From: DATKUK01 sp035530655
GTDB taxonomy: Bacteria; Planctomycetota; Phycisphaerae; UBA1845; DATKUK01
Assembly (NCBI GenBank): GCA_035530655.1
Contig: DATKUK010000080.1
Coordinates: forward strand, 1-64,000
DNA length: 64,000 nt
Reading direction: 5' to 3'
Positions 43,877 to 53,040 of the stretch are shown piece after piece; the stretch's first letter is position 1, and each line of letters opens with the position of its first letter. The notes beneath the pieces are model-generated. The model searched no databases. It was not told the DNA's origin and worked only from the letters and a program-made list of their open reading frames with translations. The position numbers and the translations under genes are program-made.

Positions 43877-45226
43877 TCAGTCGACGTCCGGCAGATACGC
43901 CCCTTCCTCCTTCAGTCGCTGTCGCAGGCGATTGGTGTCGACGCTGTGCACATCGACATCGGCTGTTGTCGCCGCGTGTGCAGCCGCCATGCCGGCCGCC
44001 TCGCCCATCGCCAGGCATACCGGCATGACACGTACGCTGCCCTGCACCGTGCGATCACAAGAGACAGAGCGTCCAGCCACCACCACGTTCCGAATGCCCT
44101 TCGGCGTGAGACATCGGTAGGGAACGCCGTGCGATTCGCCTTCTTCGTAACGTATCGTCTGTTCGTCCAGTTGCTGGAGTTTCTCCGGGCTTCGCTGCCG
44201 GTTGGTGAACGCATGATGGATATCGACGTAGTAGCAGTTCCGGCAGATCTCGTCGGCGAAGCTTCGTCGCGCCAGGTAATCCTCTACGGTCAGTGTGTAA
44301 TCGCCCACAATCCGCCGCGTCTCGCGAATGCCCATCAGCCCGCCGGTGGCGACCAGAAACGCGTTGCCGAATGCTCTCGGGTAGAACTCAGCCAGTCCGT
44401 CACGGTAAGCGGCGGCCATCTTACGGCCCTCGACCAGCGCCCGGCTGACACTGACTGGATCGGTGTTGTCCACATTCCAGATATGTCCGGCGTTGAAGCC
44501 CACCGTACCCGGGCCGATCAGGCTGTTGCAGCTATGATCGTCGGGTATCTGCGGGTACTTGCCGGACCTGAGGATATCCCATATCGGGCTTTTCGGATGG
44601 TTCGCGTGTACTCGTGGCCCGGTGCGGTAGGCGTACTCATCCACGTTGGTCAGGACGAAGCAGTGCGTAGCCGGCTGTAAGTCGCCGCTTTCGTTGCCTT
44701 GCTGATACTGCGCGCCCGCCCAGACGGCCAGATCGGCATCGCCCGTGCAGTCGACGTAGACCTTTGCCTTATAGGCTGACAGTCCTGACTTGCTGGCCAC
44801 GACAATCGTCGACACGGTGTCGTTGTCCGGCTCGACCGCGCACAGTGTGGTGTTAAACAGCACCGACGCGCCGGCCTCCAGCACCAGATCGTCGTAGATG
44901 CGTTTGAGCAGCTCCGGGTCGATGGCTACCCAGTCGAGCGCATCCTCGTCGATATGGGGCATGCCCCGCTTGCACGCGTTGAGGACCCGCTCGGCCAGAC
45001 CTCGGTAGATGATCTTTTCCTTGTCCGAGAACGGGCACCACGCCGGCACCAGCCCGTTGGTGCCCATCCCGCCCAGGGCGCCGGTTGTTTCGATCAGCAG
45101 TGTCTTGGCGCCTTCGCGAGCGGCTGCCGCTGCCGCCGTGCAACCGGCCGGCCCGCCGCCGGCGACGATCACCTCCCAGGTGTCATCCAAGTCAACCGTC
45201 CTGTTTTTCAGTGTGTACTCAGCCAT
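43877..45226 (-). CDS. FAD-dependent oxidoreductase
   Basis: The 449-residue enzyme has WEVIVAGGGPAGCTAAAAAAREG (the first 20 residues form the FAD Rossmann motif), LLIETTGALGGMGTNGL and, near the end, VVAGRSVSCDRTVQGSVRV. This is the FAD_oxidored family (PF12831), common in Planctomycetota sugar-catabolism neighbourhoods. No signal peptide. The substrate is unknown. The gene lies 53 bases downstream of the flavin reductase gene, so an operon is likely. Confidence 0.9.
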   Translation of the reverse strand: MAEYTLKNRTVDLDDTWEVIVAGGGPAGCTAAAAAAREGAKTLLIETTGALGGMGTNGLVPAWCPFSDKEKIIYRGLAERVLNACKRGMPHIDEDALDWVAIDPELLKRIYDDLVLEAGASVLFNTTLCAVEPDNDTVSTIVVASKSGLSAYKAKVYVDCTGDADLAVWAGAQYQQGNESGDLQPATHCFVLTNVDEYAYRTGPRVHANHPKSPIWDILRSGKYPQIPDDHSCNSLIGPGTVGFNAGHIWNVDNTDPVSVSRALVEGRKMAAAYRDGLAEFYPRAFGNAFLVATGGLMGIRETRRIVGDYTLTVEDYLARRSFADEICRNCYYVDIHHAFTNRQRSPEKLQQLDEQTIRYEEGESHGVPYRCLTPKGIRNVVVAGRSVSCDRTVQGSVRVMPVCLAMGEAAGMAAAHAATTADVDVHSVDTNRLRQRLKEEGAYLPDVD

Positions 45227-45278
45227 CGTCCGACCTCAGCTGCCACGCGATTGGAGGGAAACTCCGCGTGCCCGAAAT

Positions 45279-45827
45279 TCAACCTTCCACCACCTCGCCC
45301 GGCAGTACATACAGCGGCTGGGGATATTTGAAGTCCTTGATCACCCTGGCCTTGAAGATGTTGATTTTGCCGTCGGCGTCCACGGCGCTCTGCCGGATCC
45401 AGCCGCCGACCACCTTGCCGATGATCAGGGCGTGGTGGCCGATCGGCACCTCCTGCTCGAACGCAAACTCGACCGCCGCTTGGCACTCGGCAATCGACGG
45501 CGTCTTCAGGGTGATCCCGGCCTTGGCGGTCAGGGCGGCCTCGTCCAGTTCGCTGCGCGTCTCGGGGATCTGGTCGGCGAGCACGGCCAGCGCCTTGACC
45601 AGATCGGCCCCGGGAATGTTGATGACGAACTCGCGGCCACGCAGGATATTCGCGTAGGTGTGGCTGGTCACGGAGATGGCTGCCCCGATTTGCGTGCCTG
45701 ACAGGTTTGTATAGGCACCGAACACTCCGGCATTGATAATGCCCGACGCGTGCAGCGTAGTGATGATCATGGTGGGCTTGGTCGAAAGGTAGCCCATCGC
45801 CTCGTGGCCTCGTGTTTCGTTGTACAT
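45279..45827 (-). CDS. Flavin reductase-like FMN-binding protein
   Basis: The 182-residue protein begins at the ATG at 45827 after GGAG. TMIITTLHASGIINAGVFGAY and SHTYANILRGREFVINIPG match the flavin_reduct domain (PF01613). It probably reduces FMN or works as a flavoredoxin, possibly supplying electrons to the FAD enzyme encoded next to it. The operator-like palindrome at 45865 lies directly upstream. Confidence 0.88.
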   Translation of the reverse strand: MYNETRGHEAMGYLSTKPTMIITTLHASGIINAGVFGAYTNLSGTQIGAAISVTSHTYANILRGREFVINIPGADLVKALAVLADQIPETRSELDEAALTAKAGITLKTPSIAECQAAVEFAFEQEVPIGHHALIIGKVVGGWIRQSAVDADGKINIFKARVIKDFKYPQPLYVLPGEVVEG

Positions 45828-45864
45828 GTCACACCGCTCCATTCTGAGCCTGGGGGCATCAAGC

Positions 45865-45883
45865 TACCCGAACCGTTCGGGTA
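45865..45883. promoter_or_regulatory. Perfect 19-bp palindrome, probable operator
   Basis: TACCCGAAC-c-GTTCGGGTA is a perfect inverted repeat with nine-base arms and one central base. It lies between the leftward flavin reductase gene (start 45827) and the rightward GH2 gene (start 46092), where a LacI- or GntR-type regulator could bind and control both. No regulator gene is nearby. Confidence 0.55.
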
Positions 45884-46091
45884 AGGCAAAGAATCGCCGT
45901 CCCTGCTGCATTCGCGGCACTGCAAGCATGCTACGCGGCTGGTCGTCGCGCCGAAGACTTGCCGCCATCACGCTTTACGGCGATGATGGCTGGCTCTGTT
46001 GGCTTCCGGAAGGATACTGGATGGATCAGGCAACCTCTTACGCACTCATAGCAGCCCCTGTCGCCGGTGGCGCGCACGGTGAGAACCCGCG

Positions 46092-48419
46092 ATGATCGAA
46101 CTCAAGCAGTCGAAAGACGCCCCACTTATTGACCTGAACGACTCATGGTCCTTTGCCTTCTGTCATGAAGCGCCTGCCGACGAGTACCGCACGGAGGATG
46201 ACGTTCGTCGAGCCGGCCTGACCGTGCGTCCCGCAGCGGTGCCGGGCAACTTCGAGCTGGACCTTCAGGCAGCGGGGCTGATCGGCGACCCATTCGTCGG
46301 TGTCAACGCGCTGGACGTCCGAAAGTTCGAAGCGTGCCACATCTGGTACTGGCGGCGCTTTGCGGCCGATGACCGCCCTGGCCACGATGCGTGTCTGCTC
46401 TTCGAAGGAATCGACTGCTTCGCGGACATCTTCCTTAACGGCCAGCCGATCGGTTCGACCGACAACATGCTGACCGAGCACGTCTTGGACGTGACCGGAC
46501 GTCTCCGCGGCGACAACGAACTGCTCGTGCACATCCGCCCGGCGGCGGAGGAGGCAACGCGATTTGAGTATCCGCCGGGAACGTGCGCCAACCTCATCAA
46601 CGTCGAGTCCGTCCAGGTGCGCAAGGCGCCTCACATGTACGGGTGGGACATCATGCCGCGGATAGTCTCGGCGGGCATCTGGCGAGCCGTGAGTCTGGCT
46701 TGCAGGCCCACCGAACGTCTCGACAGTGCGTTTCTGGAAACGCGCCGCGTCGCAGAGGATCGTCAAACGGCAGACCTTGTGCTGCATTACCGTGCGAGCA
46801 CCTCTTGCCGCTCCAACGACAGCTATGAGATTTCCGTCGAAGGTGCATGCGATGATTCGCACTTTGCTGCTTCTCAGCCGCTGGTGTTCGAGGCCGGTCG
46901 ACTGGTGATACCGGTCGAACAGCCGTGTCTCTGGTGGCCTCGCGGACGGGGACAACCGAATCTCTACGATGTGACCGTGCGGCTGGCAAAGAACGGGCAG
47001 CACGTCGATGAGCTTCGTTTTCGCCACGGCATCCGCACCGTTCAGCTCGACCGCACCAGCGTCACCAACTCCAACGGCGAGGGCGAATTCTGCTTCCGCG
47101 TTAACGGCGAGCGCATCTTCGTTCGCGGCACCAACTGGGTTCCACTGGACGCTCTGCACTCACGCGACCTGGTGCGGACGCAGCGCGCCCTCGAAATGGC
47201 TGAAGACCTCGAATGCAACATGCTTCGCTGCTGGGGCGGGAATGTGTACGAAAGCGACCTGTTCTTTGATCTGTGCGACCAGAAGGGCATCCTCGTCTGG
47301 CAGGACTTCGCCATGGCCTGCGCGCTGTACCCACAGGATGAGGACTTCCAGAAGCGACTGGCGGCTGAGGCGCAGAAGGTCATCCGCCGCCTGCGTCAGC
47401 ACCCGTCGCTGGCCTTATGGTGCGGCGACAACGAGTGCGATTGGGCCTACGGATGGTTCGGACGCGGCGACCCCAACCGCAACGTGCTGACGCGCCACGT
47501 GCTGCCTGCAATCCTGCAGCAGGAAGATCCAACACGCCCCTATTTGCCGAGTTCGCCCTACGTCGATGCAACAGCCTACAAGGCCGGACAGGACCTCGTA
47601 CCCGAGAATCACCTCTGGGGTCCGCGAGGCTACTTCAAGAGCAAGTTCTATACCGCCGCATGCTGCCACTTCGTCAGCGAGATCGGCTATCACGGCTGCC
47701 CTGCTCCGGAGTCGCTGCGCAAGTTCCTCTCGCCCGACAAGGTCTGGCCATGGCGCGACAACGACGAATGGCGTCTTCATGCCACCAATCCCGTGCCCGA
47801 GGTTAACCTGTATGGCCGCCGCGTCGAGCTGATGGCCAACCAGATCCGCGAGTTGTTCGGCCAGGTGCCCGATACTCTGGAGGAGTTCGCCTTCGCCAGT
47901 CAGGTAACCCAGGCCGAAGCCAAGAAGTTCTTCATCGAGAGGTTTCGGTGCGGCAAGTGGCGGCGGACCGGAATCCTGTGGTGGAATCTATTGGACGGCT
48001 GGCCCCAATTCTCCGATGCGGTGGTCGACTACTACTTCACCAGGAAGCTTGCCTACTACACCATTCGCACGTCGCAGCAGTTGCTCTGCCTCATGTTGGG
48101 CGAGCCGCAGGACGGGCGGCAGCACCTGCTGGCGTGCAACGACACCAACGGCGATATCCCGATCGACTTTGCCGTGCGCGACGTCCAGGCCGGCCGGATC
48201 GTGCTGGACGGCCGCGCCACGGCCGCAGCCGACAGCGCAACCCGCCTGGGGCAGATCGCGTCCGACCCGAACGGCCAGACCTTCTACCTGATTGAGTGGC
48301 AGTACCCCGGCGGCCAATCCCGCAATCACTACCTGGCAGGATCGCCGCCCTTTTCGTTGGACGAGTATCACCGGTGGCTGCACACCGCCGACCTCTATCC
48401 CCAGACCGTCACAGGATAG
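46092..48419 (+). CDS. GH2 beta-mannosidase-like glycosidase
   Basis: The 775-residue protein has the GH2 sugar-binding, Ig-like and TIM-barrel domains: DADFADIFLNG-type CFADIFLNGQPIG, GWDIMPRIVSAGIW, GTNWVPLDALHSRD, and LWCGDNECDWAYG with the acid/base Glu448. The nucleophile is probably Glu530 in FVSEIGYHG. The pattern is closest to beta-mannosidases. It lacks a signal peptide, so it is cytoplasmic and acts on imported oligosaccharides. Sits beside the FAD/flavin enzymes and near GH130. Confidence 0.9.
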   Translation: MIELKQSKDAPLIDLNDSWSFAFCHEAPADEYRTEDDVRRAGLTVRPAAVPGNFELDLQAAGLIGDPFVGVNALDVRKFEACHIWYWRRFAADDRPGHDACLLFEGIDCFADIFLNGQPIGSTDNMLTEHVLDVTGRLRGDNELLVHIRPAAEEATRFEYPPGTCANLINVESVQVRKAPHMYGWDIMPRIVSAGIWRAVSLACRPTERLDSAFLETRRVAEDRQTADLVLHYRASTSCRSNDSYEISVEGACDDSHFAASQPLVFEAGRLVIPVEQPCLWWPRGRGQPNLYDVTVRLAKNGQHVDELRFRHGIRTVQLDRTSVTNSNGEGEFCFRVNGERIFVRGTNWVPLDALHSRDLVRTQRALEMAEDLECNMLRCWGGNVYESDLFFDLCDQKGILVWQDFAMACALYPQDEDFQKRLAAEAQKVIRRLRQHPSLALWCGDNECDWAYGWFGRGDPNRNVLTRHVLPAILQQEDPTRPYLPSSPYVDATAYKAGQDLVPENHLWGPRGYFKSKFYTAACCHFVSEIGYHGCPAPESLRKFLSPDKVWPWRDNDEWRLHATNPVPEVNLYGRRVELMANQIRELFGQVPDTLEEFAFASQVTQAEAKKFFIERFRCGKWRRTGILWWNLLDGWPQFSDAVVDYYFTRKLAYYTIRTSQQLLCLMLGEPQDGRQHLLACNDTNGDIPIDFAVRDVQAGRIVLDGRATAAADSATRLGQIASDPNGQTFYLIEWQYPGGQSRNHYLAGSPPFSLDEYHRWLHTADLYPQTVTG

Positions 48420-48441
48420 GCGTGGGCGTTGAAAAACCTCT

Positions 48442-49587
48442 TTACACCTTCGCCAGCGCCTGTTCCAGATCCCCCAACAGCAGTTCGGTGTTCTCGATCC
48501 CAGCCGATAGTCGCACGGTGTTGGGTAGCACACCGAACAACATCCGGCGCTCCGGCGGAAGGTAGAGCATCGTCGTCAAATGGGGGATGCAGATCAGCGA
48601 CTCGGTGGCCCCAAGGCTCACCGCATGGTAGATCGTGTTCAACGCATTGATGAGCCGCTTGGCGTCTTCCTGGTTCTCGCCCACGTTGAACGCCAGCACG
48701 CCGCCAAACCCGCCCTCCATCTGCTTGCACGCGACCTGGTGGCCCGGGTCGGACTTGAGCCCTGGATAGTTGACTTGCGACACCTTCGGGTGAGCCGCCA
48801 GGTACTCGGCCATGGCCTGCGCGTTGGCCGCCATCTTCTCGGCCCGCAAATCCAGCGTTTTCAGGCCCCGTTCAAGCAGAAACGCCGAGTGAGGGTCCAG
48901 AGTCGTGCCGATCGCCTGGCGCGTGAACCATAGCTCGTCATAGTCATCCTTAGGGCCGGCGATAGCCCCCGCCATCAGGTCGTTGTGGCCGCCCAGGCCT
49001 TTCGTGGCGCTGTGCACCACCAGATGCGCGCCGAGTGACAAAGGCTTCTGGTGATACGGCGTGGCGAACGTGTTGTCGACAACCAGCATGGCCCCGACCC
49101 GATCGGCATGACGGCGAGTCGCCGCGATGTCGACGATCTTGCACAACGGATTGCTGGGTGTCTCACAAAAGATCATCTTTGTGTTCGGCTTGACGTGCTC
49201 GCCGACCGCGTCGCTGTCGGATGCGTCCAGCCAGGTGATCTCCACGCCCATCCGTTCCAGAATGAGTGAGACCTTGTAGTTGGCACCGTAGACGTCATGG
49301 AAAATGATCAGGTGGTCGCCTGCGCTCAGATACGTCAGGTACACCATGGTGCATGCCGCCATCCCCGTCGTGCAGATGACGGCGTCGTCGGCCCCCTCCA
49401 ACCTGGCGATGGCCTTCTCCACCGTGCGTACCGTCGGGTTGTCGTCGCGATGATAGGTGTAGCCGTCGATTTCGCCGTCGGTGATCTGCCGCAGCACCTC
49501 GAACGAAGCGTACTCATAATTGACGGCGTTGACGATGGGAGTAACCATCGGCCGGTTGCCGTAGGGGGTCAAAGGATCGTTACCCAT
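48442..49587 (-). CDS. PLP-dependent trans-sulfuration enzyme (cystathionine gamma-synthase/lyase type)
   Basis: The 381-residue enzyme starts at the ATG at 49587 with GGAG five bases upstream. YTYHRDDNPTVRTVEKAIA, CETPSNPLCKIVDI and the Schiff-base Lys in VHSATKGLGGHNDLMAG mark the Cys/Met metabolism PLP family. It could be cystathionine gamma-synthase, beta- or gamma-lyase or methionine gamma-lyase; the motifs do not decide. It acts in the cytoplasm. Confidence 0.9.
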   Translation of the reverse strand: MGNDPLTPYGNRPMVTPIVNAVNYEYASFEVLRQITDGEIDGYTYHRDDNPTVRTVEKAIARLEGADDAVICTTGMAACTMVYLTYLSAGDHLIIFHDVYGANYKVSLILERMGVEITWLDASDSDAVGEHVKPNTKMIFCETPSNPLCKIVDIAATRRHADRVGAMLVVDNTFATPYHQKPLSLGAHLVVHSATKGLGGHNDLMAGAIAGPKDDYDELWFTRQAIGTTLDPHSAFLLERGLKTLDLRAEKMAANAQAMAEYLAAHPKVSQVNYPGLKSDPGHQVACKQMEGGFGGVLAFNVGENQEDAKRLINALNTIYHAVSLGATESLICIPHLTTMLYLPPERRMLFGVLPNTVRLSAGIENTELLLGDLEQALAKV

Positions 49588-49645
49588 TTCAACTCCTTCA
49601 TATCTCCACACATTCTCAAGCTTGCATCCGCAGCAACGCCGAGAA

Positions 49646-50788
49646 TCAGTACCAACTCTCCTCATAAGCCGTGTCAAGCATCGCCACTACGTTCTCCGGC
49701 GGCACGTTGCCCATGATGTTGTGCACCTGATTGAATACGAAGCCACCGCCCGGCTTGAAGGTGCCGACCAGCCCGCGAACCGACTCGGATACTTCCGACG
49801 GACTTTTCACGCCCAGAATGTTCTGCGTGTCGCACCCGCCGCCCCAGAAAACGATGCGGTCGCCGAACTCCGCCTTCAGCTCGCGCGGATCCATGTTGTC
49901 GGCCGAGATCTGAACGGGGTTCAGCACGTCCACCCCGCAATCGATCAACATGGGAATCAGCGGCTTGATCGAGCCGCAACAGTGATGGAACACCTTGCAG
50001 TCGCTGTGACGATGAATGAAATCGCATAACCGCTTGATGAACGGCGCCGTGATCTGCTCCATCAACGACCGCCGGCAGAACGGACCTGTCTGAAGGCCCA
50101 TATCCGCGTTGATGCAGATCATCTGGATGTACGGGCCCATTGCGTCGATGATCCTGCCTGCCTGCTCGATATCCCGCCGGCAGCACCGGCGGTTGGCCTC
50201 GATCAGCTCATCAGGGCCGGTCAGCATCTTGCAGAGCCAATCGGGGTCTTCACTGAAATAGGCGCCGAACCCCATGTACATCGTGGCGTACTCGGTTTCC
50301 TTGTAGATTCTCTCCGCCTCGCGAGCCGTAGCCGCCAGCCACTCCTGCTCGCTGCGCCCATGCCAGTCCGACAGCCACGAACCGTCAAAGAAGAATCCAC
50401 CGGCCGGCATGCGCATCCGCGCTAGCGTCCCGTCCGGGCGTGTCTGCTGGATAGACCACTCCCCGTCGACGCTTCGTTGCGGCTGGAAGGCGGCCGGCAC
50501 GACAAACTCGTAGTCGTCCCGCGGACGCCACCTCGCCGTCTGCGGCCACCCGGGATGCAGAAGCATGCAGTCACAATGGAACCGCTGGAGAACGTCTTCG
50601 TCCACCCGCGCCAGGAATTGCACCACATCGGGAACCGTGATTTGATGGGTTGCCAGACCCAGACGCTTGCGAAGGTTCCAGTACGCAAACGCCGAAATGC
50701 CCGTCGAGTAGTGACAGCCCAGGTCAATCGGCATGCGGTCCGTCGGCTGGCGGTTCAACGTGCGAATGACCCGCTCTCGCGAGGTCAT
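49646..50788 (-). CDS. Uroporphyrinogen decarboxylase-like protein
   Basis: The 380-residue protein starts at the ATG at 50788; the upstream frame extension is implausible. TSRERVIRTLNRQPTDRMPID, HHCCGSIKPLIPMLIDCGVD and LNPVQISADNMDP are the URO-D superfamily pattern seen in the many non-haem members of Planctomycetota, thought to be methyltransferases or corrinoid-related. A Cys pair (HHCCGS) could bind zinc. True haem-pathway function is unlikely. Confidence 0.88.
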   Translation of the reverse strand: MTSRERVIRTLNRQPTDRMPIDLGCHYSTGISAFAYWNLRKRLGLATHQITVPDVVQFLARVDEDVLQRFHCDCMLLHPGWPQTARWRPRDDYEFVVPAAFQPQRSVDGEWSIQQTRPDGTLARMRMPAGGFFFDGSWLSDWHGRSEQEWLAATAREAERIYKETEYATMYMGFGAYFSEDPDWLCKMLTGPDELIEANRRCCRRDIEQAGRIIDAMGPYIQMICINADMGLQTGPFCRRSLMEQITAPFIKRLCDFIHRHSDCKVFHHCCGSIKPLIPMLIDCGVDVLNPVQISADNMDPRELKAEFGDRIVFWGGGCDTQNILGVKSPSEVSESVRGLVGTFKPGGGFVFNQVHNIMGNVPPENVVAMLDTAYEESWY

Positions 50789-51020
50789 CGTCTCAGATTG
50801 GTGTGGCCTATCCCTGCTCATTCCGCCTCGCATCTGTCGCCTGGCTTGCCCAAGTGGTAACCCATGGACGGCTGTTCCACAAGGGCGCACCGCCTTTCTG
50901 TCGAACCGAACGAACCACGTCCAACTGGCGGGCAGGACCTTCGCGCCTTGCGTTGGGCTCGGTATGCTGCCATCTAAAATGGGATACGCCCGACGCCCGC
51001 TAGCGGCAGGAGACGGGACC

Positions 51021-52763
51021 ATGAATCCGACGCTCGCCCTGACGGTCATGACCGCTTTGGCATGTTGGGTAGGCGCTGCGCCCACGACACAGACGCAGCC
51101 AGCGGACGCGCCCGCCCGCCTTCAGGCTTTCTATCGAGAGGGCCAGACCTTCATCACCTGGGCCGAGGCCGACGACGTCGACCACGAGCAGTACGTCCTC
51201 TACCGCAGTGATGCGCCCATCGAGCCCGACACGCTGACCCGCGCCGTCAAGATGGCCGTCGTCGGCGAAGGTTCCGGGGCGTACCCAAGAGAGGCCGGCC
51301 TGAAAGTTCTGGCCGAGAAGACCGGAATCGCCGAGTACGGCCAGCGATTCATCATCCGTGACAACCCAACCAACGATCCCAATGCCCAGTTGCCCGACCG
51401 CGTCGGGCTCTTTGTCAGAACGGTCAAGAAGCCCGGCAAGCGCTACTACGCCGTGCTGCCGACCGTCGAAGGCAGGGCGCTGCCCGACCGCTTCGCCGCC
51501 TTGTCCGAGCCCGTCGTCGAAAGCGTGCAGCTTCCCGGTGCCGTACTTGTGTGGAAGCACCCGGACGGCAAAGCGGCCGTCTACACACACTTCACCGACG
51601 GCGAGACCTGGGACCCGTCCAAGGAAGGCAACGCCTACAATTTCGGCATCGCCGTCCCCACCGACTACGACGGCAGCAGGCCGCTGCCGGTTGTCATCGG
51701 CGCCCACGGGATGAGCGGAAGCTACCGCGCCGCCGATTTCTCACGCTATTGGGGCGCGCTGTGGGCATGGCCTTGCGACCACTCGGGATCGTGGTTCTTC
51801 GGCATGACCAATCGCGATGGCACCAAGGTCGCTAACTACACCGAGCAACGCGTACGCTGGCTTATCACTTGGCTGGGCGCCGAACGAAATAACCAGTTCT
51901 GGCGGATCGATCCGCGGTTCGTGCATGGGCATGGCCACTCGATGGGCGGCACGGCCTGTATTGCCTGGGCTTTGCGGATGGGCGACCTCTTCTGCACCAC
52001 CGTAAGCTCGGCCGGCGCGACCATCCACCGACGAAACGGCAAGTGGGTCAAACAGGCCGAAGGTCTGTGGGGTGCGGTCGACACCAATCTGCCCACGGCC
52101 GATGGAACAGGTGTCTGGGATCATCAGGACTACGCCCAATGGTCGCTCGCTCACATCGGTGCCGAAACCGCCTTCCTGTTGCTCAGCCACGGCAAGCAGG
52201 ATGAATCCGTGCCGTTCGATCCTTTTCCGGATTTCGTCGACGCCTTGCAGCAGTCGAAGCGGCCCTTCGTCGCTCATTGGGACCAGCGCGGGCACGGCGA
52301 GGCCAACTTCCTTGCCGTCCGCAACGACTGGGCGGGCGGGTTCAAGATTTCCATCGATCAGTCGCTGCCGGCCTTCGCCAATGCCTCCAACAACGACGAC
52401 CCGCGACACGACGATGAAGGTATGGTCAACGGCTACCTGGAGTGGTCCGCCCCCGGCAACGACTTCGACGCCCGCAACGCCGAAGATGATTTGATCGACA
52501 CGCCTTCGCTCTATGCGGTAAACATCCGGTCACGCAAGGGACAGGCTACCGTCGATGTAACACCGCGCAGGCTCCAGCGGTTTCGACCCGTTTCGGGCAG
52601 ACTCTATAAGTGGGAGAACGTCGACTTCACTGACCCGACCCGGTCGGCCATAATCGACTCCGGCCAGGTCGAAGCCGATCCCTACCGACTAATCACCGTG
52701 CGCAACTTCCGCGTCGGCGATCGTGGCTGGGGCAACCGACTACGACTGATTCCCGTTCGCTAA
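51021..52763 (+). CDS. Secreted alpha/beta-hydrolase (esterase/depolymerase-like)
   Basis: The 580-residue product starts at the ATG at 51021 after GGAGACGGG. Signal peptide to about residue 19, then an Fn3-like region (RLQAFYREGQTFITWAEADD) and an alpha/beta-hydrolase with VVIGAHGMSGSY and the nucleophile elbow GHSMGG (Ser307). A His in DQRGHGEANF and an Asp in the QDESVPFDPF region complete a plausible triad. Likely a periplasmic carbohydrate or polyester esterase. It follows the divergent URO-D-like gene. Confidence 0.85.
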   Translation: MNPTLALTVMTALACWVGAAPTTQTQPADAPARLQAFYREGQTFITWAEADDVDHEQYVLYRSDAPIEPDTLTRAVKMAVVGEGSGAYPREAGLKVLAEKTGIAEYGQRFIIRDNPTNDPNAQLPDRVGLFVRTVKKPGKRYYAVLPTVEGRALPDRFAALSEPVVESVQLPGAVLVWKHPDGKAAVYTHFTDGETWDPSKEGNAYNFGIAVPTDYDGSRPLPVVIGAHGMSGSYRAADFSRYWGALWAWPCDHSGSWFFGMTNRDGTKVANYTEQRVRWLITWLGAERNNQFWRIDPRFVHGHGHSMGGTACIAWALRMGDLFCTTVSSAGATIHRRNGKWVKQAEGLWGAVDTNLPTADGTGVWDHQDYAQWSLAHIGAETAFLLLSHGKQDESVPFDPFPDFVDALQQSKRPFVAHWDQRGHGEANFLAVRNDWAGGFKISIDQSLPAFANASNNDDPRHDDEGMVNGYLEWSAPGNDFDARNAEDDLIDTPSLYAVNIRSRKGQATVDVTPRRLQRFRPVSGRLYKWENVDFTDPTRSAIIDSGQVEADPYRLITVRNFRVGDRGWGNRLRLIPVR

Positions 52764-53040
52764 TGCAGGTGTGCGACCGAGTTCGTCCACCATGACCTGT
52801 CCGGACGCCGCCGGCGTGCATGACATACCGGCGGCGTCTACGGATTGTCTACGGTTTAGTGGGCGTACGATTACCCATGTTGCTCTTGACTACGCTGTAG
52901 TCGGCGGTGGTCACGCGCTTGCCGCCGTTCAGGTCATACCGAATGCACTCATCTGTTTCGATGCGGCGCTTGCCTGTCTGACCGCAATCCCCTGAACACG
53001 AACGTGCAGAGGGATTGAGTGGCTGCCTCTTCGCGACAGT

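Noticed and set aside
45820..46095. A 91-codon plus-strand ORF upstream of the GH2 gene
   Set aside because: It runs through the operator-like palindrome and antisense over the flavin reductase start; composition is atypical and nothing is recognised. Treated as chance.
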